NCBI GenBank assembly: GCA_016720635.1
Contig: JADKKF010000004.1
Coordinates: 186,001 to 250,000, forward strand
Length of the DNA: 64,000 nucleotides
Reading direction: 5' to 3'
Source of the DNA: Saprospiraceae bacterium
GTDB taxonomy: Bacteria; Bacteroidota; Bacteroidia; Chitinophagales; Saprospiraceae
The notes beneath the pieces are model-generated. The model did not search any database. It was not told the origin of the DNA and was given only the letters and a program-made list of their open reading frames with translations. Below, piece after piece: positions 28,301 to 36,810 of the stretch. The translations under genes were made by a program, and so were the position numbers. Position 1 is the first letter of the stretch; each line of letters opens with the position of its first letter.

Positions 28301-28416
28301 TCGCATCCAGTGTTGTTGATAGAAGTGTTGTAATTGCAAACAAAACGGTGCTGAGCTTGGATATTCAAGTAGGTATATAATAATATTGTGGTTAGAACAA
28401 GTTTTAGATTCATCAT
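25321..28416 (-). CDS. Secreted M48-type metallopeptidase fused to more than twenty TPR repeats
   Basis: The protein has 1031 residues: signal peptide (about 1-21, ending IQAQ), then a metallopeptidase domain with the zinc motif LAHEIGHHLSGH near residue 115. A downstream metal ligand lies in LEADEFSGFIL, and MSHPSLNKRL is typical of M48-like enzymes. From about residue 215 to 1025 the protein consists of 34-residue TPR units of the form AKYSLxDYKGAIEDYTKAIS, IDPNNSDYYxNRGN. The central units are almost identical in DNA. The TPR superhelix probably presents or scaffolds a protein partner for the periplasmic or surface peptidase. It is monocistronic, and unusually long for a peptidase-TPR fusion. 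Confidence 0.8.
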   Translation of the reverse strand: MMNLKLVLTTILLYTYLNIQAQHRFVCNYNTSINNTGCDVKNLKYSTDAQVIRAVNSILKPLGLPAHFILLECPNMSNAIAITGENGKRYILYDREFMQAIADNSTDWSKISILAHEIGHHLSGHTLKEFEGLASQRQQELEADEFSGFILKKLGASLSQAQQSIRLLCTNDDDTYMSHPSLNKRLLAIAKGFNNASNSQSNTVVSVAKMSNSVEDYFYKGNIALENSNYDLAILYYNQAIAIDPQYGEAYINRSKAKKKLGDDEGASEDMIEGAASEINKRYTKLYNRALMEDSKELAKASKTSISAENIVYKGVAEANLKKDYNLAIVYYNQAISTDPNYIEAYFQRGRAKSELKDYQGAIEDFTRVISTKPNDPNAYISRGYVKSNTRDYQGAIEDFTQAIAIDASDANTYMNRGHAKYNLKDYQSAIEDFTKAIILKPTCANYYDNRGKVKFLLKDYQGAFEDFTQAIAIDANDANTYMNRGHTKYSLADYKGAIEDYANALSIDPNDAYAYQGRGDAKSKLKDYQGAKEDFTQAIAIDPNDAYAYQGRGDAKSELKEYQGAIEDYTKAISIDPKKAYYYNLRGDAKSELKEYQGAIEDYTQAIAIDPNDAYFYYFRGVTKFMLNDNQGAINDYTKAITINPNYADSYMGRGYVNSDLKEYKGAIEDFTKALSIDPNNSNYYDSRGNAKYSLLDYKDAIEDYTKAISIDPSNSDYYENRGNAKYSLADYKGAIEDYTKAISIDPKKAYYYNLRGDAKSELKDYKGAIEDYTQAVSIDPNNSDYYNNRGNAKYSLTDYKGAIEDFTQAVSIDPNNSNYYNNRGYAKYSLTDYKGAIEDYTQAVSIDPNNSDYYNNRGNAKYSLNDYKGAIEDFTKAISIDPNNSNYYDKRGNAKYSLVDYKGAIEDYTTTITINPKDQNAYYARGLAKYDLKDYQGAIEDYTTTITLNPKVQNAYYARGLAKYKFGNKEGSILDCDKAIAIDLKDADIYYLRGKAKFDLGNKEGARSDFKKACELNFAEGCNSYNNLK

Positions 28417-28488
28417 TAATTAGTTTCTACAAAGATAAAAATAAATACAAAATAACAAATTATACTTAGTCCAATTTTGGATTGCTGG

Positions 28489-29610
28489 TCAAAGCACTAT
28501 TTTTACAAAATCTCGAAAATTGTTTCTATCAATCACATGGCCTTCAGCCTTGTACGTATCTATAAAGTTCTGCGGAAACTTTACATTTCTGCTATTCCAT
28601 TTGAACTCATATCCCGTTATTTGCCCATCTTTTTCTTCTACAAAATCGACTTCCTGCTGCTGTTTTGTCCTCCAGAAATACATTTTTGCAAAAGTGTCCT
28701 TGTACAAATTTTGCTTTCGTCTTTCTGACACCAAAAAATTCTCCCATAAGGCTCCTTTATCATCTCTCAAATCCAATTGATTAAAATTGCTAATGATCAT
28801 ATTTCTGACTCCATTATCATAAAAGTAAATCTTTCGGTTTTGTTTGATTTCATTTCGTATGTTCCTGCTATAGCTATTCAATCTAAATACGATGTATCCT
28901 TTTTCCAAAATTTCGACATACTTTTGAATTGTAATTTTATTGATTCCAATGAGTTGCGCGATCTCATTATAATTGACTTCACTCCCGAGTTGCAGAGCTA
29001 AAGCTTGTATTAATTTTTCGAGAACATCGGGTTTTCTAATGTCTGAAAAGGCCAAAATATCACGATACAAATAACTATTTACTATGTTTTTCAAGGTCTC
29101 TCGTTCATTGCCTTGATTATTGATAACCTCGGGGTAAAATCCATAGAGCAATCTGTTTTCTAATTGTTGCTCAGATTTTACATATTCAATTTTATTTTCG
29201 TACTCTTCCCAACTAATAGGAAACAATTCATATTCCCATTTCCTGCCTGTTAACGGTTCATTCAATTCGTTGCCCAAATCAAAAGAAGAAGACCCACTTA
29301 CAAACAACTGAACATCTTTAAATTGGTCAGTAATGATTTTCAATGTCAAGCCAATTCCTGGAATTCTTTGCGCTTCGTCAAGGAAAATATACTTGTGATT
29401 ACCAATAAATGTTCTAATCTGTTCCGTTGTAGGACTAGTCAATAGGTTGCGTGTAGCAGGGTCATCCGCATCAAGAAATAAATAATCCTTGTCTTTGAGA
29501 ATTTTTTTCAGCAAAGTCGTTTTTCCAACTTGTCGCGCTCCAACCACCACGATGGCTTTTCCACCATTATTCTTTTCCTTTATTGTGTTTTCTATTGTTC
29601 TATCAAACAT
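28489..29610 (-). CDS. AAA ATPase with DUF4143-type C-terminal domain
   Basis: The 373 residues start with a Walker A motif VVGARQVGKTTLLKK (about 20-34), then a Walker B-like KYIFLDEAQRIPG near 74, sensor segment QLFVSGSSSFDLG, and a C-terminal DUF4143 region with an endonuclease-like core (FWRTKQQQEVDFVEEKDG, GYEFKWN). These 'ATP-binding proteins' of Bacteroidota are common but lack an assigned role; the Asp-...-Glu-x-Lys pattern resembles a PD-(D/E)xK nuclease fold. A palindromic sequence lies just upstream of the start and may be an operator. The genes on both sides run on the same strand but are far away. Confidence 0.75.
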   Translation of the reverse strand: MFDRTIENTIKEKNNGGKAIVVVGARQVGKTTLLKKILKDKDYLFLDADDPATRNLLTSPTTEQIRTFIGNHKYIFLDEAQRIPGIGLTLKIITDQFKDVQLFVSGSSSFDLGNELNEPLTGRKWEYELFPISWEEYENKIEYVKSEQQLENRLLYGFYPEVINNQGNERETLKNIVNSYLYRDILAFSDIRKPDVLEKLIQALALQLGSEVNYNEIAQLIGINKITIQKYVEILEKGYIVFRLNSYSRNIRNEIKQNRKIYFYDNGVRNMIISNFNQLDLRDDKGALWENFLVSERRKQNLYKDTFAKMYFWRTKQQQEVDFVEEKDGQITGYEFKWNSRNVKFPQNFIDTYKAEGHVIDRNNFRDFVKIVL

Positions 29611-29642
29611 TTTTTATTTCAAAGATAAAACAAAATATCATA

Positions 29643-29689
29643 ATGACCAATAGTTATGCTTTTAGGTCACTATAATGACCTATGGTCAT
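29643..29689. promoter_or_regulatory. Nested palindromic operator-like sequences upstream of the ATPase gene
   Basis: AGGTCA-ctataa-TGACCT (29664-29681) is a perfect inverted repeat, and ATGACC-TAT-GGTCAT (29675-29689) is a second perfect one that shares its half-site. A third, imperfect copy ATGACCAATAGTTAT lies at 29643-29657. The array starts 33 bases upstream of the minus-strand start codon at 29610. Repeated TGACC half-sites at regular spacing suggest a dimeric repressor or activator binding site. Confidence 0.5.
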
Positions 29690-29836
29690 GTTTTTGCTGC
29701 TTTATTTTATGAAAAACAAACTAGAAATTATCAGTTTGGGGATTTTTCACCGTGCGAGGATTCACTTTTTATGGTTTACTTGTTATTCGATGGAGGAATG
29801 CATTATTTTGACAATATCATTTTTTAATGAAATTTT

Positions 29837-30820
29837 TCAATCCGCTAAAAAACCAAATTTGCCCTCATTATAATCCCTTATGGCGTCTTTGATTTCTTGT
29901 TCGGTGTTCATCACAAAGGGACCATAACTCACATAAGGTTCATCGAGCGGCTCTCCACTAAGCACCATCAGTTTTGACTTTTTTTCTGCTTGTATTTGTA
30001 TTTTTCCAGCTTCATTTTTCAATTGGACATAGTGATTTTCAGGGGCTTTGGAGCCATTTACCTTTATCTCACCATCGATGACCAATATCCCTGAGTTAAA
30101 TCCAGATGGAAGCCTGAAAGAAAAATCTGCCCCAGGATTCAAGTGCATATCATACATATGAATCGGCGAAAATGCAGAGGCAATCCCATTCATCCCTTCA
30201 TACTCCCCAGCGATAACATACACCGTCCCTTGATCATTCGGCAAATCGACTTTGGGCTTGTCTGCGTGCTTGATGCTTTGATATTTCGCAGGGGTGAACT
30301 TATGCGCTTTGGGGAGATTTATCCACAATTGCAACATCTCAAAAGCCCCACCAGACCGATTAAAGGTTTGTTCATGGTATTCTTTATGCAAAACACCCCC
30401 ACCAGCGGTCATCCATTGCACGTCACCAGCGTGTATAATCCCATGATTACCCTTGCTGTCATGGTGTTCTACAGCACCTTTATAGGCAAATGTTATGGTT
30501 TCGATCCCACGATGAGGGTGAACCCCAACTCCGTGAGCAATATCCGAAGCAGGAAAATCTACCTCAGCATTGAAATCCAGCAGAAAAAATGGACTCATGC
30601 GCTCTTCAAAACCTTTCCCATTCGGGTAAAAATTCATCACTTTGAAGCCATTTCCAACCATATGCGTATTGGTCGGCGAACAAACCATCTCTACACCTCT
30701 TTGATCCGCCACTGCTGGTGATACCTCGTTTTTAGCCCATATCCTTTTACCAAAAGGTACGCTCAGCATCGCCAATGCAGAACCCCAAACCGATTTTTTC
30801 AAAAATTCATCCCTTTTCAT
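29837..30820 (-). CDS. Pirin family protein (intact)
   Basis: The 327 residues form a bicupin pirin. The N-terminal cupin contains the metal-binding HGVGVHPHRGIETITFAY and a second conserved His (EHHDSKGNHG), followed by GDVQWMTAGGGVLHKEYH. The C-terminal cupin ends PYVSYGPFVMNTEQEI. Bacterial pirins bind Fe/Ni and some act as quercetinases or redox-linked regulators. An N-terminal extension (about 1-35, with KSVWGSALAMLSVPF) looks like an export signal, unusual for this usually cytoplasmic family. It is the second of two adjacent pirin genes, 15 bases downstream of a damaged paralogue, with a Crp-like regulator upstream. Confidence 0.85.
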   Translation of the reverse strand: MKRDEFLKKSVWGSALAMLSVPFGKRIWAKNEVSPAVADQRGVEMVCSPTNTHMVGNGFKVMNFYPNGKGFEERMSPFFLLDFNAEVDFPASDIAHGVGVHPHRGIETITFAYKGAVEHHDSKGNHGIIHAGDVQWMTAGGGVLHKEYHEQTFNRSGGAFEMLQLWINLPKAHKFTPAKYQSIKHADKPKVDLPNDQGTVYVIAGEYEGMNGIASAFSPIHMYDMHLNPGADFSFRLPSGFNSGILVIDGEIKVNGSKAPENHYVQLKNEAGKIQIQAEKKSKLMVLSGEPLDEPYVSYGPFVMNTEQEIKDAIRDYNEGKFGFLAD

Positions 30821-30835
30821 GTCAATTCCTTTTTT

Positions 30836-31583
30836 TTAGTCTTCTAAAAATCCAAATTTACCTTTGTTAAAATCTTCAAATGCCTGCACGATTTCTTCTC
30901 TTGTATTCATCACAAAAGGACCATGAGCTGCAATGGGTTCATTGATTGGTTCTCCACCTAGGATAAGTACGATAGCATCCTCTGTCGCTTCAATGGTAAA
31001 CTGCTCACCATCATTGGCCATCAAGACAAAGTGATTGGTCGGACCTATTGTTGTACCATTGACCAGAATTGAGCCTTCGATCACGAGCAATCCCGTGTTG
31101 TACGAAGCGGGCATTTCAAATTCTGCCTTAGCACCTTGGTTGAGTTTTACATTCAACATATTGATCGGGGTGAATGTAGTGGCAGTACCTTTGACGCCCT
31201 TGTATTCCCCAGCGATGACCTCGATTTCTCCACTATTGTTGGCTAGAGGTACTTTAGCGATAGAAGCATTCTCTATTGCTTGATATTTTGGCTTTGACAT
31301 CTTGTCCTTTGCGGGCAAATTAACCCAAAGTTGTACCATTTGAAAATCTCCACCTTCCTTGCTCCATTCTTTTTCATGAAATTCTTTGTGAAGTACGCCA
31401 CTAGCTGCTGTCATCCATTGTACATCACCCTCGCTGATTATTGTAGTCCAACATGATAAATGGATCCATGCGTTCCATATCCAATCTAAATCCACTTGGA
31501 ATGAAATTGTGGACACGAAATCCATCACCTACAAAATGTGGTTCCCTTGGGCTTGCAACTAATTCTACTGATTTGGTTGTCAT
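30836..31583 (-). pseudogene. Pirin family protein with internal deletion of the metal site
   Basis: ATG at 31581-31583 begins a normal pirin N-terminus (MTTKSVELVASPREPHFVGD, then FRLDMERMDPFIMLDYN). The frame then ends in a stop within a few codons. The remainder, from IISEGDVQWMTAASGVLHKEF to the end (YNKGKFGFLED-type tail), is in another frame. Compared with the intact neighbour, about 44 residues are missing at 31438-31442, exactly the block holding the HPHRG and HHD metal ligands. A direct deletion between short ATTATT-like matches is the simplest cause. The long reading frame beginning near 31528 is therefore an artefact; the product would be non-functional. Confidence 0.8.
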
Positions 31584-31651
31584 AATATTATATTTTTGTT
31601 TAATTATACTGCAAAGGTATGGCTATATCAAAGCTCAGCCATTGACCTATG

Positions 31652-32254
31652 TTAAGTATGTTTTTTATTAAAATTTTTATTGGCCAAATCTTTCCTGACC
31701 CTGCTTAAACTTTCTGGTGCAATCCCAAGATAAGACGCCACCATAGTCTGTGGAACCCTCAACATTATGTCTGGATACAATGCTATAAATTCCAGATAGC
31801 GTTCTTCTGCAGTATAGCTCATTAATTGGATAATTCTATTTTGGAGCGCTCTGATATGATTATGCAAAAGTCTAGTATTGAAATCAACAAAGGATGGCAC
31901 TTTCTCGCTTATTAAGCGCACTAAGGAATCGTCTATCAATTTGATGGTACAATCCTCCAAAGCTTGGATAAAAAACTTCGAAGGCTGATTAAAAAATACG
32001 CTCTCGCGATCTGAAATGATCCATCCTTCCGGTCCAAAAGATATGATATGTTCTTTCCCCTTGGTATCCAACATATACTGTCGCAACAATCCTTTTTCTA
32101 CATAAAATGAATACTTGCACTTTTCACCTTCTTGGAGTAAAAATGCATCCTTTCGAACTTCTAAAGATTTAGCTTTACTCAGAACAGGATCCAAATCACT
32201 GGGTGTAATTGACAAATTTGAAGTTAAAAAAGTACTAAAGGTTAAATTTTTCAT
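31652..32254 (-). CDS. Crp/Fnr family transcriptional regulator
   Basis: The 200 residues have a cyclic-nucleotide-binding-like jelly roll at about 25-130 (KYSFYVEKGLLRQYMLDTKG, then ISFGPEGWIISD) and a long dimerisation helix. A short C-terminal helix-turn-helix region (PQTMVASYLGIAPESLSRVR) follows. No Fnr-type cysteine cluster is visible. It lies 68 bases upstream of the pirin pair on the same strand and may control it; the window shows no clear target palindrome there. Confidence 0.85.
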   Translation of the reverse strand: MKNLTFSTFLTSNLSITPSDLDPVLSKAKSLEVRKDAFLLQEGEKCKYSFYVEKGLLRQYMLDTKGKEHIISFGPEGWIISDRESVFFNQPSKFFIQALEDCTIKLIDDSLVRLISEKVPSFVDFNTRLLHNHIRALQNRIIQLMSYTAEERYLEFIALYPDIMLRVPQTMVASYLGIAPESLSRVRKDLANKNFNKKHT

Positions 32255-32537
32255 GAAATATCCACTTGATTGATAAAAATTTATTTTTGAATTCTAGCAC
32301 TTTTTATTTTGCAAATACACAAAATTACAACATTTTTAATAAAATACAATGATTTTATAGACCATCTCAAATACTTAATTAAAAAAGCAACAAAATACTT
32401 CAAAAAAAATAAAAAGAAAATTATATAAAAATTAACAAAATATTAAACTTTTACTAATTTCACAGGTCTAAGGGGAAAAATCTTAAATCAAGATGATGTA
32501 ACCAAAAGGCTTACAATTAACGTAGAATACGAATTAT

Positions 32538-33440
32538 ATGAATCGAAAAGCTTTCCTTCAAGGTAGTCTTAAAGCATTTAATGGTCCTGAATCACCTAAA
32601 AAGGACATTGCGCCGGAAAAATTGTATGAGAACAAGGTACTTCCTAGCTTTCACAGAAATTTATCAGGCATAGAACCCTATACTGGGCTTTTTGGGGATG
32701 CTGAAAAATTGCATTTGTTGCGCAGGACTTTGTTTGGTGTCAGAAAAACAGATCTTGAGGCCCTGAAAAACATGAATGTTTCGGATGCAGTTGCATTCTT
32801 GTTGAATGTCCCTTCGACACCACCAACTGGACCTCTAAATAATTACGCTTCACTTTCATTGATTGATCTTTCTGTTCCCCTAGGTAGTCCGTGGGGAAAT
32901 GCAATATATGCTGATGGTACGATAAATGCAGCTCGAAGACTTTCATTCAAGTCTTGGTGGACTGGTCTCATTTTGAATCAAGAAACCAATATCAGAGAGA
33001 AAATGACATTTTTTCTGCACAGTCTGATTGCCACAGAGACTGATGTGATAGGCGATGCGCGATTCATGTATAAGCACAATGCCCTTTTGAGATCTTATGC
33101 TTTGGGAAATTATAAGACCCTCATCCGCAATGTGACAGTAGATCCTGGAATGTTGGTCTATCTTAATGGTGAGCGAAACTCAAAAGCAGCCCCAGACGAA
33201 AATTATGCAAGAGAACTACAGGAGTTATTTACCTTAGGAAAAACGAATAATCCGAATTATACTGAGGAAGATGTAAAGGCTGCCGCCAAGGTACTAACAG
33301 GTTGGGTCAATGATCGAAATACCATCACTTCTACACTCAATACTGCACGGCATGATGCCACAAATAAGCAATTTTCAAGTTATTATAACAATAAAATTAT
33401 AACGGGGGTACAACTCAATCGGCCATTAATGCAGAGATAG
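32538..33440 (+). pseudogene. DUF1800 family protein, N-terminal piece (frameshifted)
   Basis: This is the first part of a DUF1800 protein: LHLLRRTLFGVRKTDLEAL near residue 57 and NYARELQELFTLGKTNNPNY near 226 are hallmark blocks. The frame fails at the five-G run 33404-33408. Adding one G gives TGGTTQSAINAEIDELI and joins the piece at 33446, so the real gene is 32538-34231 (about 564 residues). DUF1800 proteins are usually paired with DUF1501 proteins and exported, as here with the gene 46 bases downstream. Function is unknown. About 280 AT-rich bases precede it. Confidence 0.8.
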
Positions 33441-33445
33441 ATGAG

Positions 33446-34231
33446 TTGATCAATATGATTTTTTCTAAAGATGATGTTTCGAAGTATATCATAAGGAAGT
33501 TGTATACCTTCTTTGTCTATTATGTCATAGATGCAGAAGTAGAAACCAAGGTCATTGAACCTCTTGCCCAAATATTTAGAGACAATAATTATGAACTAAA
33601 GCCTGTCCTTGAGGCACTGCTCTCTTCAGCTCACTTTTTCGAGGCCAATACGATGGGTGGATATATAAAAACACCATTAGATTATATAACAGGTATGCTG
33701 CGAAGTTTTGAACTTCATACTAAACCAGCGAATACGACTGTAACTGATTTATATGCATTTTGGAATACAATCCGAACGACGATGGCATCCCTACAATTGG
33801 ATATTGGTGATCCAATAAATGTGAGTGGCTGGCCAGCATTTTACCAAGCGCCACAATATTATGAAATTTGGATAAACTCTGACACTTTTCCTAAAAGGGT
33901 TTCATTTTGTTCAGTTCTTATGAATGCAGGAATTAGGGGCTCAAAATTGGATGTACTTGCATATACCAACACTTTAGTCAATGCTGAGGACCCTAATGCT
34001 TTGATCGATGAGTTAATCAAAACACACTTAGTGTTTCCACTCAGTCAAAAACAAATCGATATCATGAAATCATCACTTTTGGCTGGTCAATCAAATGATT
34101 CCTACTGGACTCAGGCTTGGACTACTTACAAAGCTAACCCGACTCTCGCTGCGAATATCAACAATGTCAAGCCGAAGCTAACCGCTATGTACACTTATTT
34201 TTTCAATCTGGCAGAGTTCCAACTCTGTTAA
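33446..34231 (+). pseudogene. DUF1800 family protein, C-terminal piece
   Basis: This piece continues the DUF1800 domain of 32538-33440 after the missing base at 33404-33408. It opens in the middle of the domain with MIFSKDDVSKYIIRKLYTFF and contains the family block VSGWPAFYQAPQYYEIWINS near residue 127. The ATG at 33446 is internal and not a real start. It ends at TAA 34229-34231, just before the DUF1501 gene. Confidence 0.8.
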
Positions 34232-34276
34232 ATTTATCCAAACTTTTACAGATATAACTATAAATCTCATAGCAAG

Positions 34277-35860
34277 ATGAAAAGAAGGAAATTTATTAAA
34301 TATACAGTACCCACCATAGCCCTACCTTCATTTTTAGGTGGTTTTAATTTTAAAGCATTGGCCGGAGGCCCTATTTTAGAAGCATTGCAAAGAGGCACCT
34401 GTGATCCAGATCGGATCCTAGTTCTGATCCAACTGAATGGAGGCAATGACGGATTGAATATGGTTTTACCTCTCGACCAATATTCGAATTTGGCCCTAGC
34501 ACGCCCAAATATTTTGATTCCTGAATCCAAAGCCCTGAAGCTAGCCCACAATCCAGCGACAGGGCTTCATCCTGCCATGTCAGCGATTCAGAATCTTCAT
34601 AATGAAGGACGTGGAAAAATATTGCAAGCTGTAAGCTACCCAGCACCCAATTTTTCGCATTTTCGGGCCACAGATATATGGCTCACAGGAAGCGATAGCA
34701 ATAAATTAGAAACCACAGGTTGGCTTGGACGCTATCTTGAGAAGGAAAACCCTGGCTATCCAGAAGGGTATCCTAACGCTGCCAACCCAGACCCTTTGGC
34801 TATTCAGATTGGTTCCGTTCTTTCTCCCGCTTTACAGGGAAATGTAGTAAATATGGGTATGTCGATTACCGATCCTAGCTCGTTTTATAATCTAATTACA
34901 GGTTCGGCGGATCCTACCCCAAACACACCTTATGGACACGAATTGACTTATATTCGTTTGGTGGCACAACAGACACAGCAATATGCAGCATCTGTAAAAA
35001 ATGCCGCCACCGTTGGGTCAAATCTTTCAAGTTTATATCCAACTTCTGGCAACACCCTTTCGGATCAACTTAAAATAGTTGCGAAACTAATTTCTGGAGG
35101 GCTCAAGACAAAAGTTTATATGGTAAGCCTTGGCGGGTTCGACACCCACTCCAATCAAGTACAAGCTGGTACAGGAAATGAAACAGGTACCCACGCAACC
35201 CTGCTAGGAAGACTAAATGATGCCATCAATGCCTTTACCGATGATTTGAAGAAAATGGGCAAGGGCGATAAGGTTTTGACCATGACTTTTTCTGAGTTTG
35301 GACGCCGAATCAGATCCAATGGCAGCACAGGTACAGATCACGGTGAAGCAGCGCCTTTATTTATGTTTGGTCCTAATCTCATACCAGGGATGTTGGGCAA
35401 TAATCCAACGATCAAATCCAGTCATGCCGTGGGAGATAACGTACCCATGCAAATTGACTTCAGAGCTATATACACTACCATCCTTAAGGATTGGTTCTGT
35501 GTGGAAGGCAGTGAATTGGTTGACATCATGCTCAAAACTTTTAATACATTGCCGATATTCAATACTTCTACTGCTACTGAAGAGACAAAGGCAGAATTGG
35601 AAGATGAATTGCTCGCGCAAAATTATCCAAATCCTTTTGCTGATAATACCAAAATTAAATTTAAGTCACAAGGCGAAAAAGTATATCTTGTCATCCATGA
35701 TAGCATCGGTAGAGAGATAAGCGTTTTGACGAATCAATACTACACTACTGGGACCCATGAGCTAGATTTTGATACTTCTAACTTATCTACAGGTGTATAT
35801 TATTGCACCATGATAAGCGGAAATTATAGGAAAGTAATCCCGATGCTCAAGGCTCGGTAA
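34277..35860 (+). CDS. DUF1501 family protein with T9SS C-terminal sorting domain
   Basis: The 527 residues have an N-terminal Tat-like export signal (MKRRKFIKYTVPTIALPSF). The DUF1501/sulfatase-like body has VLIQLNGGNDGLNMVLPLDQ near 50, VSLGGFDTHSNQVQ near 283, and the metal-type GTDHGEAAPLFMFGP near 355. The C-terminal 80 residues (LAQNYPNPFADNTKIKF, then DFDTSNLSTGVYYCTM) are a type A sorting domain of the type IX secretion system. The mature protein is therefore surface-anchored or released. It forms a pair with the upstream DUF1800 gene. Natural substrate unknown. Confidence 0.88.
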   Translation: MKRRKFIKYTVPTIALPSFLGGFNFKALAGGPILEALQRGTCDPDRILVLIQLNGGNDGLNMVLPLDQYSNLALARPNILIPESKALKLAHNPATGLHPAMSAIQNLHNEGRGKILQAVSYPAPNFSHFRATDIWLTGSDSNKLETTGWLGRYLEKENPGYPEGYPNAANPDPLAIQIGSVLSPALQGNVVNMGMSITDPSSFYNLITGSADPTPNTPYGHELTYIRLVAQQTQQYAASVKNAATVGSNLSSLYPTSGNTLSDQLKIVAKLISGGLKTKVYMVSLGGFDTHSNQVQAGTGNETGTHATLLGRLNDAINAFTDDLKKMGKGDKVLTMTFSEFGRRIRSNGSTGTDHGEAAPLFMFGPNLIPGMLGNNPTIKSSHAVGDNVPMQIDFRAIYTTILKDWFCVEGSELVDIMLKTFNTLPIFNTSTATEETKAELEDELLAQNYPNPFADNTKIKFKSQGEKVYLVIHDSIGREISVLTNQYYTTGTHELDFDTSNLSTGVYYCTMISGNYRKVIPMLKAR

Positions 35861-36088
35861 GTCCTCAAATTTAAATACATACTTAGGACTAGGGTCATGG
35901 AATTACTCTTTCATGAGGTCTGTTGACATTTTTTTTACTTATAGTTCTGCACCCTACTTTTGACGCACAAATTTGTTAAAAATAGACTTTCATATCCGAT
36001 TTATTGATGAAATGAAAACAACATTCTTCTTTGATTGTTTTCTATTATAATTGTGGCCTTTTCTTCTGAAAAGTTGCCGCTTTTTTAT

Positions 36089-36096
36089 TATATTTG
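36089..36096 (+). promoter_or_regulatory. Possible -7 promoter element upstream of the GreA-like gene
   Basis: TATATTTG fits the TAnnTTTG Bacteroidota -7 box, 65 bases before the ATG at 36161. No -33 box at the usual spacing is evident. The surrounding gap (35861-36160) otherwise holds nothing recognisable. Confidence 0.3.
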
Positions 36097-36160
36097 CTTC
36101 AAAGCATTTTTCCTAAAACTGGATATTTGAAATATTATTAGACCTATAAGATATAATTTT

Positions 36161-36607
36161 ATGGACATGAAACAACAAGTAAAAGAGTATATTATCAACG
36201 ATCAAAAACAGCGCATCTCTGAACTGAAGCAACTTTTGGATAATATACAAGCGCAGAGCGACATTGATGAAGCCAGTGTGATTGATCCTGAAGATTTAAC
36301 GCGTCAATCCGAAGCAACCGATATGAGGCTTATCCAGCAAGCTAGACTCGTGGAGGCCGAAGACGAACTTCTTTTTATGGAAACAATATCCAACGACTCA
36401 ACCGAAAAAGTTGGTCTTGGCAATTTGGTTACAACAGATACGTTCGTTTATTATATCGGTATGCCTTGTCAGCCGTTTCAGTTGGGAGGTAAAGATGTGG
36501 TTGGAATATCTACCCACTCCCCTATCTATGCTTCGATGGTAGGCAAAGAGAAAGGTGATAAATTTAGCTTTAACGATAACACATATTCGATAATAGACAT
36601 TGCTTAA
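36161..36607 (+). CDS. GreA/GreB C-terminal-domain-like transcription elongation factor
   Basis: The 148 residues have an N-terminal helical part (about 1-75, KEYIINDQKQRISELKQL, then ATDMRLIQQARLVEAEDELL), which resembles the Gre coiled coil in position but is shorter. It is followed by a Gre-type FKBP-like C-terminal domain with LGNLVTTDTFVYYIG, GISTHSPIYASMVGK and GDKF. Such proteins are annotated in Bacteroidota as GreA/GreB-family or mis-annotated as acyl-ACP synthases. Binding to RNA polymerase is inferred from fold only. The 3' end of this gene is repeated as a scar at 37441-37538. Confidence 0.65.
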   Translation: MDMKQQVKEYIINDQKQRISELKQLLDNIQAQSDIDEASVIDPEDLTRQSEATDMRLIQQARLVEAEDELLFMETISNDSTEKVGLGNLVTTDTFVYYIGMPCQPFQLGGKDVVGISTHSPIYASMVGKEKGDKFSFNDNTYSIIDIA

Positions 36608-36637
36608 TCCATTTCTAGACTGTATTTGTATATTTAG
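36540..36637 (+). repeat. Duplicated segment A, intact copy (3' end of the GreA-like gene)
   Basis: This is the last part of the GreA-like gene and its downstream flank. It matches 37441-37538 position for position (offset 901) with only a few base differences and no indels. This is the functional copy. Confidence 0.8.
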
Positions 36638-36662
36638 AGAAAATGATTCGTGTTCCTAGAGC

Positions 36663-36728
36663 TTCGAATATGCTTGGAATGGACTAAAAATCCTAGGCAA
36701 GGAAGAACACAATGCTTGGATTCATCTC
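36663..36728 (+). repeat. Duplicated segment B, scar copy of the DAGK 5' region
   Basis: These 66 bases (TTCGAATATGCTTGGAATGG and onward) match 37770-37835 inside the diacylglycerol kinase gene with two substitutions. There is no start codon, and the frame closes shortly after. This is a remnant, separated from segment A by only 25 bases, while the intact pair is separated by 231. Confidence 0.8.
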
Positions 36729-36810
36729 TGATGGATATCTCACCTAAGCAATGAGTCACTATATGTGAAATGAAACTAAACTGGAAAAATAATTTCATTA
36801 TATTTACTGA

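Noticed and set aside
29690..29836. Short plus-strand frame after the operator
   Set aside because: No motif, start context or conservation signal; probably chance.
31441..31528. Alternative N-terminus for the second pirin (MMDFVSTIS...)
   Set aside because: It arises from reading the true pirin N-terminus in the wrong frame after a deletion; the real start is at 31583.
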